A DNA stretch of 64,000 nt from Solen grandis (lineage: Eukaryota; Mollusca; Bivalvia; Adapedonta; Solenidae): assembly GCA_021229015.1 (NCBI GenBank), contig CM037788.1, forward strand, positions 54,457,278 through 54,521,277, read 5' to 3'. The notes under the pieces are model-generated. The model was not told where the DNA came from and searched no databases. It saw only the letters and a list, made by a program, of their open reading frames with translations. Made by a program: the position numbers and the translations under genes. Each line of letters begins with the position of its first letter. Position 1 is the stretch's first letter. Below, one piece after another: positions 25,891-37,589 of the stretch.

Positions 25891-27260
25891 AGATTATTAC
25901 TCACTTAAAATTCAATGAATATTCAGGGGATGTTTTTTTTGTACTAAGAATGCTATTTATACTACTATGTATTTAATATGTTTTGGTTCGATATATGTTA
26001 TTCACAGAGGTATGGTCCTTTAAAGTCTGGACCAGTGAGTTAAATCCATTGTAAGTCAATGGAAGTTTAACTACTAAGACGATGTCTATATAAGTAATGC
26101 ACAGTACGAAGTTGACATCTGTGTCTCACAGATGCACTATATTCATAAACGTGTTTTAAGGTATACGCACCCGATTTGAATAATAATATTAGTCATTGGG
26201 TTTGGCAATGACCCTACAAGGAAATAAACGGTGTCGGTAATTTCATAGGTGCAAGGCGCCATCCAAGTTCCCCTATGAACATTACTAACCCCCTGTATTT
26301 CCGTGTAGGTTCAGTACGAAACCCAATAATTGATTTTTTTATACGACCACTTTTCCTAGTGTTATTTGTATTTATTTTAAACGTCATTTTGTTTCTATTG
26401 AACCTAAATGGATTTCTACTGATTCTACATAGAAATATAGGGGGTCACCACGTGACCGCGATTCCACTAATCAAAACACAAGGATTTTGTGGGAGGTGAA
26501 ATTAACATGTACACACATGTACATCATGTAATTGGTAACTCAAGCGCTATCGGAAAGTTCAAATATCTCTTTAAAGTTAAATCATGTATTGGGACTATAG
26601 TACACATGTCCCTAAACATGATGCGTAATTTCTTAAAAGCGATATAAAGCCAAGTAGAACCGTGGATAAACCCTTCAAGAATAAAAAAAAATAACCTATT
26701 GCAAGCACAGGTTCGAAAGTTATATAACTTAAGTGTATGTGATTTCCTGCATTGGAATTTTTTGTTAGAGTGTATAATTATGAACTGCCCTCGAATCATT
26801 GATGTATATGAAAAGAAAGCATATACCCTAACTTTCACGAGGACAGTGTAAATCAAACTTTATATAAAATAAGGGCCTCAACCCTGAACCTTTATTTAAT
26901 AAGACGACATGCTTGTCACCGCGCAGCTTCAATTATTTTAAATGTCTATATTTGCAAAACAACTCACAGTCTTTTTATTTCACTATTTCCCACGCCTATT
27001 CAGAAGAATAACATAAAAGATTTAACTGTTTATACGAGATATCTTGATGTAAGATGATATTCAATATCCTGCTGAAATCACTAGACCAGTGGGGATGGTC
27101 TTTGTGTTCCTTATATATGCATACGCTTGCTTATGTGTAAATATCTAGCAAACTAAAACTATCTTTCAATGACAATATAAAAAGAACAGTAAACTTCATA
27201 AAAAATAGATAGGGTGTTTATCGGTGAACGAAATGCTATCTTCTCTACACAATCATAATG
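25890..27260. other. Non-coding repeat-rich sequence
   Basis: No gene is visible. At 26437-26510 there is a palindromic 'ggtcaccacgtgacc' followed by a segment also found at 29596-29665. The remaining sequence is present once per arm. Confidence 0.4.
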
Positions 27261-27452
27261 GCGCTCAGCATATATTGGGTAGTTGCAGGACTGGTTGGCC
27301 CGGTGTCAGGATAATGTGACTGGGTGTGGTATCATGCCACATGTATACGGCGTGATACTGCAGTGTGGCAGCACTATATCTGTATAAAGTAGACATCGTC
27401 TCCAAATGACTGAAATACTGTCGGTGGGACGTTAAACCCAATAAACAAACAA
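27261..27452 (+). mobile_element. Head-less SINE copy
   Basis: It starts at 'gcgctcagcatatattggg' and runs through the body motifs 'ggcccggtgtcaggataatg' and 'atactgtcggtgggacgtta' to the tail 'acccaataaacaaacaa'. The tRNA-like promoter head is missing, as in 5'-truncated SINE insertions. Confidence 0.8.
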
Positions 27453-28912
27453 TTCAAAATCATAAATACGAACAAGTCTACAGCAAATCAGTGGCGAAAC
27501 GTGGATGTAAATCTAGCAGGTGCGTGTAGGTTTATATTACGGCTTCGTGTTGTAACACAATGCCATCCTAAATTGAACGTAGCCTAAAAAGTCCTTGAAT
27601 TTCTTGCTTCATCTCCTGTGCTACCATGACTTAAAGAAAAAATGAACTTAAGAAAGTTTTGATTTAGAGAAATGTTCAACCATAGGAAACCAATACAGTT
27701 TGCCCAAAGCACATGCAGAAAAACACCTTTCACTTCACAGTTTAGAAATGCCCTGGAAGGAACTTTTGATAGGCTCAAACTTGTTATTACACATTGTCAT
27801 TACAGGTATGATAAACCAAAAGATGTACTTACCTTTAATTTACTTTAGACCACACAGGTCTGATATGTCCCTTATATGCACAACCGATAACTTTGTGACT
27901 GCTGTGTACTCTCTGTGTGTAAAATAGTTAAAATGCATATAGTGGTATCGTGCATGTTGGTCATGAGTTCAACGCTTCATCGAGAGTGTCTAAGTCGTGT
28001 ATGAACTTTGTCCACATGCGACAAATTGATAATCCATAATTATCCTAAAATCGGGTCCACCGTTCCATTCCTGGAGTTAGATTCTCCCCTTATATGCTAA
28101 ACACCAATAGTTTCGAATGTCGCGCGTCGTGTGCATGCATTTATTAAAGTATTTGTGAAGGTCAGAGACTACTAAATAGGTCGGGGCTTCCCATTGGTCA
28201 AGCAAAAAAGTACAGGGAATCCGTGGCTAATGTTTACATAATGGGATTTTCTGATTGGTTATTAATAAAATAAAAATGTGAGTATTGTTTAATTTTCAAA
28301 ATTAGAATGTTCTTAACACTAAAACATAAATAATCTGCTTATCTGACATTGTGTGATTTTTGTGAGTACAAATTGAGAATGTGCTATTTTTTGACATTTG
28401 GTGGGAAATTTAGTCCCAATATGGGGGTCACCATGTTTGGCAGTCTGTAGCTCAAGATTTCGGTGGTCAACCTATACTTTCTTGGTGATTTTTAGAAAGC
28501 ACTTGGATGGAACTTTCAAATCAGGGGTAGCTTAATGCTCAATGAGATTTAGGGAAGTAGCTATAAGCATAGACCTTATAATGTAGGTCTATGGAAAACT
28601 ATTTAGTAGTCTCTGACCTGAATACTAACCCCAGGATATTAGCCTCCATTGAAATTCACTCTGTTATCAGCAGAAAAAGTCACCTTCAGCTTGAAGAGTC
28701 CACGATAATAATATTTAGAATAATACACTTCCGGGTCACATTGTCATATCAGATAGTGGTAAACACGCGACCCGAAATCATATTGCATGTATACTCCTTG
28801 TACCGAATTGAAACATTACAATTATGCAATCTGATTTCGTCAGTAAATTTGATTGTTATTTATGTATCCCACTAATCGTTGCCACTAAAGACACGCCATG
28901 TCTACCATTATA
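27453..28912. other. Intergenic sequence without recognisable gene
   Basis: Frames of up to 94 codons (28591-28875) show no motif and no splice context. I see no gene in this stretch. Confidence 0.4.
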
Positions 28913-28955
28913 TTTGTTTGTTTATTAGTTTTAACGTCCCGCCGAAAGTTTTGTC
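28913..28955 (-). mobile_element. SINE tail fragment
   Basis: 'ttgtttgtttattagtttta' followed by 'acgtcccgccgaaag' is the 3' tail of the SINE family in minus orientation, broken off after about 40 bp. It lies just left of a full copy. Confidence 0.5.
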
Positions 28956-29030
28956 TTAAATTAAAATTTCCAGTGCTTCTGATTGGCTATACAATAAGTG
29001 TAACTTTTAAGGTATTCTTAATAGAATTAT

Positions 29031-29342
29031 GGTTGTTTGTTTGTTGGGTTTAACGTCCCACTGACAGTATTTCAGTCATTTGGAGACGATGTATACTTGA
29101 GACAGATATAGTGCTGCCACATTGCAGTATCACGCCGTAGACATGTGGCATGATACCACACCCGGTCACATTATCCTGACATTAGGCCAACCAGTCCTGC
29201 AACTACCCTTATATGCTGAGCGTCAAGCAAGGGAGCTATAACAGTACCATTTTTCACGACTTTGGTATGTCGCGGCCGGGATCGAACTCACGACTTACCG
29301 CACCCGAGGCGGACGCTCTAACCACTCGGCCACCGAGGACGG
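29031..29342 (-). mobile_element. Full-length tRNA-derived SINE
   Basis: On the minus strand the head reads 'ggtggccgagtggttagagc' (box A type) and 'gagttcgatcccgg' (box B), resembling a class II tRNA. A body of about 230 bp follows and the tail is 'acccaacaaacaaacaa'. Boxes A and B would form an internal RNA polymerase III promoter. Molluscan V-SINE or Meta-SINE superfamilies are candidates; I cannot assign one. It is the best template in the window for naming the family. Confidence 0.88.
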
Positions 29343-29595
29343 TAAATAGAATTATGAGAGGGGCAAATGTAACATATTGAGAATGGAGGCATTCCTGTCA
29401 ACGAAATCATTTGGTAATTTTGTCTCATTTTAGTAAATCTGTCCCAGTTTCAGCTCAATAGATCGCAAACCGTTCATAGTATACGATTATCGTTTGGTTA
29501 TGTTTTTCACCAAAAATGCTAAAAATGGGAATGGGATGATGCAAGTTTTGACGTATATTTGCATCATTAAAGTCATCCCTTCATCCTACATATAT

Positions 29596-29665
29596 ATCGT
29601 CACCGCGTGACGGCCATCCAATGGAAACGCAAGGAACTTATCGGAGGTGAAATGATGCATACTCC
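29596..29665. repeat. Palindrome-led conserved segment, second copy
   Basis: 'gtcaccgcgtgac' is followed by 'gaaacgcaaggaa' and 'cggaggtgaaat'. It aligns with 26437-26510 (gtcaccacgtgac, aaacacaagga, gggaggtgaaat). It is an unnamed dispersed repeat. Confidence 0.45.
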
Positions 29666-29873
29666 TTCGAATATAAAATATTGCTAAAAACCACGCAGTA
29701 TCTTCTGTTGATTACTAAATATTGAAAGAATCCCCTAACCACCGCCCACACACATTTAACATTTACATGTATTTAAGTTATGTGTGTCACACAGTCAGTG
29801 GAAAAAATATGCAGACGACGCTACATAACAAGTGGTTCAAGTAGTGTGTACGTTGAACAATGCAATACACTAG

Positions 29874-29874
<1 letters not shown>

Positions 29875-29918
<44 letters not shown>
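29875..29918. repeat. (CT)n microsatellite
   Basis: About 22 uninterrupted CT units. The serine/leucine-rich frame across it is an artefact of the repeat. Confidence 0.95.
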
Positions 29919-29921
<3 letters not shown>

Positions 29922-30160
29922 ATTCGTCTTTGTTCGTTGCAGTTAAATCAAAACCTATACAGGTATTAGTGTATGACTAAGATTCAAGGAACTCTTGTAC
30001 ACTATTTCAGCCAGTATGAATGGGTGGCAAGCGTGCATTTGGTCAACGTGGGGGTCGTAAATCATAGCCGATTCATTCCGAGGAAAGGTGGCGTGTTGGG
30101 GGCTAGGTTTGAGCCTTTGTTGTTCAATGACAAACGCCTGCTACAACTGATTAGTTTCCT

Positions 30161-30413
30161 CGTTTGCTCTACGTCCCACCGACAGTATTTTAGTCGCCTG
30201 AGAAGTGGTATCAACTTGAGACTGATAAAGTGTGCTGCCTCATTCTCACACCGTTCAATCGGAAAATGAGCTAGAACATCAGCACTTCATGAATATAGCA
30301 CGACTGTTGTCGTCGATTCCAACTCATGTCTCATTTTCCGATTGAACGGTGTGACTCTGATGTCACAACGTAGACATGTGGCTTGATACCACCACATTAT
30401 CCTGACACCGGGC
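30161..30413 (-). mobile_element. SINE-family copy interrupted by a palindromic insert
   Basis: The body motifs 'acgtcccaccgacagtattt' and 'cattatcctgacaccggg' bound the copy. In place of the usual middle, about 110 bp with a perfect 24-bp inverted repeat (30247-30270 and 30330-30353, core ccgttcaatcggaaaa) is inserted. The tRNA head is absent. Confidence 0.7.
30247..30353. mobile_element. 107-bp MITE-like palindromic insert
   Basis: Two perfect 24-bp inverted arms surround a 59-bp loop, nested in the SINE body after 'gctgcctcat'. The size and terminal inverted repeats suggest a miniature inverted-repeat element. No transposase family can be assigned. Confidence 0.6.
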
Positions 30414-31365
30414 TTAATCTTAAACAAAACAAGAAGTATCTTTTAGATAAGCGGCTTTGAAGGTGATTAAAGTGATGCAGAAAGAAGATCGGTGTTGCAT
30501 GACGAAAACAAAATGACCCAATTGTACGCAAATCCAATTATCGCTGGATTACCCTACAAGTTCATCTGGTGCTTATATGCTCAAATATATTTCCAAGTCT
30601 TGATTTGGATACAATTAATTGTATAATTATGTCTGTAGAAAGAATCAATTATAAATAGGCAAAACTTGTAGACAAACCCAATTTATGCAATATATGGAAA
30701 CACTATATCGAAGCTTAGCTAATTGCTGCGAACATGGATGTTTGTGTCAGACTAAGGAAATAATATTCCAGTTTTTAGATCATTCAACAAGAGTTCAGGC
30801 AAAATAGAAATGGAGAGATTCTTTTTTTCTGTTTTCCTTTAATTCGCACCAGGGTCAAAATATTGATATATTTCGTTTTTCTATTTGAGATCAGGCCAAC
30901 ATTTTGATTAATTTGATTAAAAATCAGCATATTCCGGTTTGGTAATCAATCTTTCACAGAGTTACTGCCCGTTTTTGTCCGGACTAAATTGCAGGAGGTT
31001 TTGACATGGGTTCAAAGAATATTTGTGAGGTTTCAGTTCTATATACATTGTATATAGATCATATTGCTATGGTCCATTCTCTTGACAATCCGTGGGGTAA
31101 AAATATTCCAAAGTCAATGCAAGTTTAACTACTGAGACGAGATGCACGCGGTCCGATGTGAACATGTATTGTAGTTATTCACAGAACATAATTAAAGTGA
31201 TTGCATTGAAACTTTAAAAATTATACACCGTTGATCTTGATGATAAAATATATGCACAGCATAGTATTTGCAAACAACTAAACCATTATTGGAAAAATCC
31301 ATTATCTGTTCAAAGGTAAATCAAGGTATTATGACTACAGTGTTTTGTCTGTAGAATAACTTTTG

Positions 31366-31710
31366 CTTGTTTGTTTACTGGGTTTAACGTCCCACCGACA
31401 GTATTTCAGTCATTTGGAGACAATGTCTCCTTTTGACTTGAGTTTTGCCACACTGTAGTATCACGCCGTAGACATGTGTCGTGATACCACACCCAGTCAC
31501 ATTATCCTGACACCGGGGCAACCAGTCCTGGAACTAAACAAGCAAGGGTGCTATTATACCATTATATTATATACTATATTATATAAGTACCATTTGGTGG
31601 TGCTATACCAGTACCAGTTGTTACGACTTTGGTATGTCGTGGTCTGGGATAGAACCCACGACCTCCCGATTCCGGGTCGGACGCTCTTACCACTCGACCA
31701 ACGGGACCGG
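31366..31710 (-). mobile_element. tRNA-derived SINE, second full-length copy
   Basis: On the minus strand the head reads 'tggtcgagtggtaagagcg' then 'gtgggttctatccc' (box B), and the copy ends with 'acccagtaaacaaacaagc'. The head differs from the 29031-29342 copy (anticodon-arm region 'ccggaatcgg'), so it is a separate subfamily. An AT-rich 'ttatattatatac' stretch lies inside. Confidence 0.82.
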
Positions 31711-31849
31711 TAGAATAACCTTTAGCACCATAAAATGTTAATCTTATATAAAATCCCCCAATGGATAAACATGCCAGCAAAAGATAATTCAAATCTATTT
31801 TGACACAGTTCAATCACGGGTTCGATCGTTATTTATTTTCGTGAAGGTG

Positions 31850-31911
31850 TTTTCTTTCTGTTTTTTTTTTTGTTTTTTGTTGTTTGTTTTTTTTTTTGGG
31901 GGGGGGGGGTT
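31850..31911. repeat. Low-complexity T-rich then G-rich tract
   Basis: Runs of T are broken by G, followed by an unbroken G run of about 11. The mirror at 12795-12840 shows long C and A runs. Confidence 0.85.
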
Positions 31912-32039
31912 AAATATTATTATGATTATGAACTCATTAGAATGAAAATAGATATGCTTATGAATCATTTGAGTACATGAAATGAACACATACAAGACAG
32001 TGTAAATGGAAATTTGAATAAGTGAGCGCTGGATATCGC

Positions 32040-33330
32040 AAAATACACCCGTCCTGCAATTTTATCAGTTTAAGGGTCGTGCCTTTGGAGTGTCTGGAAT
32101 ATTCTGACTGTTTTTCAAACTCGATTGAAACAATGTGTCAATACACGTTGTGACAAAATTTGGTTAAATACGGTTCACGATTGTCAGTGTTTGAGAGCAG
32201 ACACCGTTAATGTTTGCAAATTCTAATCAGTTGAAGGTCCATAACTTTAGAGTGTTCCAGATATTTTGGCTGGTTATCAGACCTGGTTTAGATGTTGTCC
32301 CCAATCACACTGTGACCAAGTTTGGACAAGATCGATTCATGTTTGTAAGAGTAAACTCATTCAGATTTTTTTCATCAATTCAAGGACCATTACTCCGTTG
32401 AGTCTTGGACATTATGACTGGTTGTCGAACTTGGTCGAGATATGTGCCCATACACATTGTGCCCCAGTTTGGTAAAGATCGCTTCATATTTGTTATAGTT
32501 GGAGAGCGTCCATAACGCCGGAGTATCTGGGACATTGTGGCTAGTTATTGAACTTAGCCGAGATATTGTGACCATACATATTGTGATCCAGTTTGGCAAA
32601 GATCGATTTACGTTTGTTTGGGTTTAAGAGCGGTCACTGTTAATTTAGCAATTTTCATTAAGGGCCCTAACTCCTGCGTGTCTGGGAAATTCAAGCTTCG
32701 TATCGAACTTGGCCGGGATATTATGTCCTTATACAATGTGACCAAGTTTGGTAAAGATCTGTTCACGTTTGTTCAAGTTAGGGTACGGGCACTGTTGATT
32801 TCACCATTTTCATCAATTCAAGGTCGATAACTTCGGGGCGTCTTAGACAGTCTTGTTAATTATCAAAATGAACAGGGATGTTGTTCCGTTATACATTGTA
32901 ATCAAGTTTGGTAAAGATCGGTTCCCGTTTGCTTGATTTAGAGAGTGGACACGGTTAATTTAACCATTTTAATCAATTCAAGGGCCATAACTCCGGGATT
33001 TCAAAGACAGGACATAGTAGGATTCACTTGCGGCGGGCGGCGTCCACTGATGTCCGCTCTCTTACTCAAAGAAACATAAACCGATATTTACCAAACTTGG
33101 TCACAATGTATATAGGTACAATATCTCGGATCCTTCAAATAATCAGCCAGATTGTTATGGCCCTTGAATTGATTAAAAATGGTTAAATTAACAGTGTCCG
33201 CTAACTCGAATAACGTAAACCGATCTTTACCAAACTTCGTCCCAATGTATATGGGAACAATATCTCGGATCCTTTCGATAACAAGCCAGATTTTTTTACT
33301 AATGCGTCTTTTGTTACCTAACGCAATTGA
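32040..33330. repeat. About 160-bp tandem array with an inverted half
   Basis: Units begin with variants of 'aagggccataactccggg' near 32070, 32234, 32381, 32507, 32663, 32818 and 32979. Each includes 'tttggtaaagatcg' and 'gttaattta'. After a GC-rich centre (cggcgggcggcgtcc near 33033) the units run in the opposite orientation (33060-33330). Non-coding; the 63-95 codon frames here follow the repeat. Confidence 0.8.
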
Positions 33331-33420
33331 GTATGTGAAACTGAACACTATTCCTAGATATTTAAAAAATATCATAAATTTGCCCTTGCCCTTAAAACGA
33401 CAGGTTTCTTCAATTTAATA

Positions 33421-33960
33421 TCACCTGAGCACAAGTGCTCAGGATGAGCTATAAGGATCGATTAATGTCCGTCCGTCGTCCATAATTTGTTTGCACTCTA
33501 GCATCTCCATTTCTTAAGCAATCATATTCAAACTTTATGACGATGATTATTACCATAATCTCTCGGCAAAGGTCGATTATGGCTGATATCTATTAATTAG
33601 GTCAGGAGTTATATGCCCCTTTAAATATTAAAAAAAGTGCTAGATTTCTTTTTGTTTGCAACCTGGCATCTTCATTTCTTAAGTAATCAACTTCAAACTT
33701 TATGACAATATTTATTGCCATATTCCTTCGGACAATTTTGATTATGGCTGATATCGGTCAATTAGGCAAGAAGTTGTGCCCCTTTTAATATTAAAAAAGC
33801 ACATTTCTCTTTTTTGCACTCTAGCATCTTCATTTCTCAAGCGATCATCTTCAAACTTTATGACAATGTTTTGTAGCCATATTCCTTTGGACAATATTGA
33901 TTATGGCTGATACCGGCCAATTAGGTCAGGAGTTATTGCCCTATTGATATAAAAAAAATG
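33421..33960 (-). mobile_element. End and array of a tandem-array transposon
   Basis: It begins at the hairpin 'ctgagcacaagtgctcagg' and 'atgtccgtccgtcgtcc', then about four units near 130-150 bp carrying 'aagcaatcatcttcaaac' and 'ttaggtcaggagttat'. The opposite end is not adjacent; 37586 is a candidate. Confidence 0.65.
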
Positions 33961-35440
33961 TCAGATTTCACGGGTGTATAATATAATAAAATACATTGAA
34001 AAGAAATTTCAATGATGGTCTCGATCCTTCATTTCATAAGATGGCTGTTATACCACCGCTACCTTTTACTTCACAATACAATCTGCACAACAAAGTTTAA
34101 CTAGTTGCCATTCCCTTTAAAAAGAAAATCATAAAACATCTTCGCGTTCAGAATTTCTTGTATAAATCATTGATTTGACATGATAATTTATAACCCGCTC
34201 AAGTCTCTCGACATTGGGATGAAGCTTATGTGCTCTATGTAATCATAAACACTCTTAATGACAATTAATTGTTTACTTATAGATCGTGCGCAATAATCAA
34301 CTAACACGGGAAAGACATAGAATAACATGCATATTATTAATAAAATTCATCGGTGAAAGAAAAAACCTACTTGAAAAAAAAAGTAAATTTTAGGTGAAAA
34401 CATGCGACAACACACTTAAAAACTTTTGCACCAGCTATTATACGACCAAGCAAAGATATATGGCCACTTTGAATTGAGCAGGAAAATAAACTTTTGGTAA
34501 AACTGATATGCTTGTTTTTTTTGTTTTAACGAGCACAAAGACGATCTACAAAAGTTGTAACGACTTTGCTGATCCACTGTCTGATAGCTCGGTCACAGGG
34601 GTTATTCAGTGTACACATGTTATCGAATACCGAATCTTTCAGGTGACGGATATGCTAACGGAGGGACGACAGTAACAACTTTCAGTTAAAAACCAATTGT
34701 GGAAATCTATCTAAGCTGTGTAATTTTATAAGTATTCAAGTCGTTTTTTATTTGTTTAAAAATCCAAGCTCTGCATAACAACCAAATGTATGAAAATGCT
34801 ACTGATTCATTATTGCTTGTGACATAACACTTCCTATTTTTGCTGAAGTAGCTATGTTGAATAAGAAAAGGACGTGTCATTGAACTTGGCAAAACATAGT
34901 AGTTGAACACACACGCGCACATAAACACACATAAAAAGGTGTAACTTATAACAATTGCCGGCTAAAAAGCCAGAACATTACAGTAAATGAATTTCATGCC
35001 CTGTATAAGTGGAGCAACTAGAAACGTATAATACGTTTCTTAATCATCATTACTGTTAACATGTTTTATATTCGTGCATTTTTTCAGATAAGATTAGCAA
35101 AAACATGTACTAACTTGTATAGCGTATATTCGTTCTATTCGTTTACAGTTTAGACTTAATCTATAAATTAATTCCAGAATGAACATACGAGTTCTCTTAT
35201 CAAAATTTATAAAAAATGAAAAACGCTCAGGAAGAAACATTTACTTTTATGCGCTTCTTATCTGCCCATGTAAATATTTTTCTCATATATAAAACCTGAC
35301 ATTGTTGCGCTTCGCCGTTGTATACTACATATAAGCACAGCTAGAATTCAAATATAGTCATTATATGAATATTTGGTAATGCGTTTCTTTGCTTGGGTTC
35401 ATCGTTCCATCGGCAGTATTTTCATACTTCACTCATTAAC
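33961..35440. other. Intergenic sequence, no gene seen
   Basis: No gene is recognisable. A short SINE-tail-like remnant (ttcatcgttccatcggcag, minus orientation) lies at about 35397-35420, directly beside the next transposon end. Confidence 0.4.
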
Positions 35441-36000
35441 AAGAGGGCCAAGATTGCACCGAGACGCTCACCTGAGAAAAATTGCCTTCATTGTCTGTAC
35501 AAGTTATTGATTTTAGCAAAGTTGTACTAAATACATAATCCATGGGATCATAATAATTCCACAAACCAAACAGAACCTCTGGTCAAAATTTAAAGTCGAA
35601 CTTGACTGAGAGATTATGGCTATAAACATTGTCAACAAAACTTCAAAATGGTTGCTTAAGAAATAAAGATGCAAGAATGTAAAAAAGTTAAATATGACAT
35701 TTTTAAATATTAAACAGGGAATAAATTCTGGCCTATTTGGCCGGTATCAGCTAAAAAAATCCACTTGGCCAAAAGAATATGAATATGAATATTGTAATAA
35801 AGTTTGAAGATAATTGCTTAAGAAATGAAAATGCTTCACTGCAAACAAAATGAAATCTTGTATTCTTAATATTAAAAAGGGCATAACTCCTGACCATTTT
35901 GACCAATATCAGCCATAATCGAACTTTTCCGACAGAATGTGGCTATAAACATTGTCATTAAGATTGAAGATGATTACATTCTTCTTTATGATTACAACTT
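35441..36000 (+). mobile_element. Tandem-array transposon, start and partial array
   Basis: It starts 'acaagagggccaagattg', then 'gagacgctcacctgag', followed by units with 'gcttaagaaat..aagatgc' and 'gggcataactcctgacc'. It stops where homology to the B-box gene begins (about 36005). The same terminus in opposite orientation is at 37550-37586. Confidence 0.65.
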
Positions 36001-36004
36001 TTTT

Positions 36005-36720
36005 CCCTTTTCCTAGACTTTGCAAGCCAAACGATATCAATAATTCCGGGTATGAGTTACATTTATACTTGGTCCTCATCCCTTAAACTCTTCGTGGACT
36101 GTTAAAGTAGAATCTGATATTTCCTATGTTTTATATGCGATGCAGGCAATTCATGTTATCCACATTCCAATAACAAGTTTGCCGGCTGTATTTCCGTAAG
36201 TAATTGTGCTAAGTATGTTATCATCTTCTTTGTCCATTTTATCATTCAGTTTTATTTTTTCCCTTTGAAATCTCATTTTTAATTTCTTTTTTGATTGGTT
36301 AGTTTTTTTTCTGGGATACTTTAGTCGTTTCAGCCATGTATTCATGTGCTGCTTTAACATCTCTGCGAATTCATCAAAACAGTTATCACTCTCTTTCGTA
36401 AAGCTTTCAAGCTGCATTGTTTCTCCTTTGATTTTACGCAACGCATTTTCAGTACTGCTATTTGTATTTGCCACATTTGTGTCCAGATTAGATATATCAC
36501 ACGACTCGTGTTCTGGGAGAATGCACTCATCACAAAGCAAAACCCTGTTTCTTTTGCAGTAATATTGAATTTCCTTTCCGGGATGATGATTACATTTACA
36601 GATTTTGCATAGGTTTCGGCTTGGTTTTGCTTGCTCTGAAATAAGAATTATTTACATAGTTTAATTTTGTATATGTACATCGTGCCATAATTTGGCGAGG
36701 AGTGTATCAAATTTATTTTA
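36005..36720 (-). pseudogene. Truncated B-box/coiled-coil gene fragment
   Basis: This is homologous to the long exon at 47138-48633. An acceptor 'ttatttcag' (about 36636) is followed by the B-box segment (CKCNHHPGKE, then LLCDECILPEHESC) and the first half of the coiled coil to 'KEDDNIL'. It then jumps directly to the last propeller motif 'GKLVIGMW' and a stop near 36151, so the propeller is deleted. Flanking intron (about 36640-36720) and downstream sequence (36005-36150) also match, so it is a DNA-level copy. The 129-codon frame is open, and a small B-box/coiled-coil protein cannot be excluded, but the deletion and transposon setting favour a relic. Confidence 0.8.
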
Positions 36721-36759
36721 GATATAACATTACGATCATTAAAATATTTATGGACTGTA

Positions 36760-37070
36760 GGTTTCTCCAAAAAAATTTCATTATATTTTAAAATAAAAAT
36801 TAAAAAAAGGTTTTTTTTTTTGTACTCCTGCTTTTATAGCCCCACAAGTTAAAGTTAAAAAAAAAGGAAGGATTTTATTGTTTTTTTCTTCGGCCTAAAA
36901 TAGCTTTAAAACTAAAGATAATTTATCGAGAGTATATGGAGAAAAATGTACGTTCTTGAAGAGGTCTTTCCAGTAATATTTATTTATGAATATCGTATTG
37001 ATTTCTCATTTCGGGCTTAAAAAAATCAGTTTCATGCTTCACATTTTGATATTCGAGAAATAGAATGTTC
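36760..37070 (-). repeat. Diverged copy of the 54.5/55.4 kb repeat unit
   Basis: Its reverse complement aligns with 54540-54760 and 55380-55600: 'aagcatgaaactgattt', 'ttactggaaag', 'atatactctcgata' and 'ttttaaagctattt' appear in the same order. Non-coding. Confidence 0.6.
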
Positions 37071-37259
37071 GACTCATACGATTCCTATACTAAATTGATC
37101 TATATGCTGCTTTGCTATGTACCTAATGGTAAAACATTAATCAATTTTGTTGTTCCTTTTCTTCCTGTCTAAGTTTGAATATATTCTATCTAAATCCTCC
37201 TCTTACTTTTTTTCTCTCCAAGTCTGATGTTGGACTTATAGCTACACTACTTTGCTGTA

Positions 37260-37586
37260 CCTTTCTACCAGATATATCAGAATGTTTGTTTACATCAAAT
37301 CTCGGATAAATTCAAAACTGGGCCACATGGGGTCAAAAAGTAGGTCACCAGGGCAAAGTTTAGCAAAATCTTGTGAACAATGTAGGTGCCCACATTTTTT
37401 GTCCCAGTCTTCATTAAACTTGATAGAATGATGACTGCATGAATTCCCAGTTGAGTGCAAATTTAGGTAGGATTAAAATTTAAGTCACTTAGTCAAATGT
37501 TAGAAAAACACTAGATGCCACATTTTTTGTCATCATGCATTACAGAGCAATGTTACTCAGGTGAGCGACGAAGGGCCCTCTTGTTT
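37260..37586 (-). mobile_element. Tandem-array transposon terminus
   Basis: It ends with 'ctcaggtgagcgacgaaggg' and 'ccctcttgttt', the inverted counterpart of the terminus at 35441. The interior (aaatctcggataaattc, ggggtcaaaaagtaggtcac) resembles sequence that usually lies next to such ends in bivalves. Confidence 0.6.
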
Positions 37587-37589
37587 TTA

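Noticed and set aside
29265..29342. Genuine tRNA gene on the minus strand
   Set aside because: The tRNA-like segment is the head of a SINE, followed directly by SINE body, with no terminator or clean acceptor stem.
32040..33330. CRISPR-like array of regular repeats
   Set aside because: Units are contiguous satellite monomers without unique spacers, in a eukaryotic genome.
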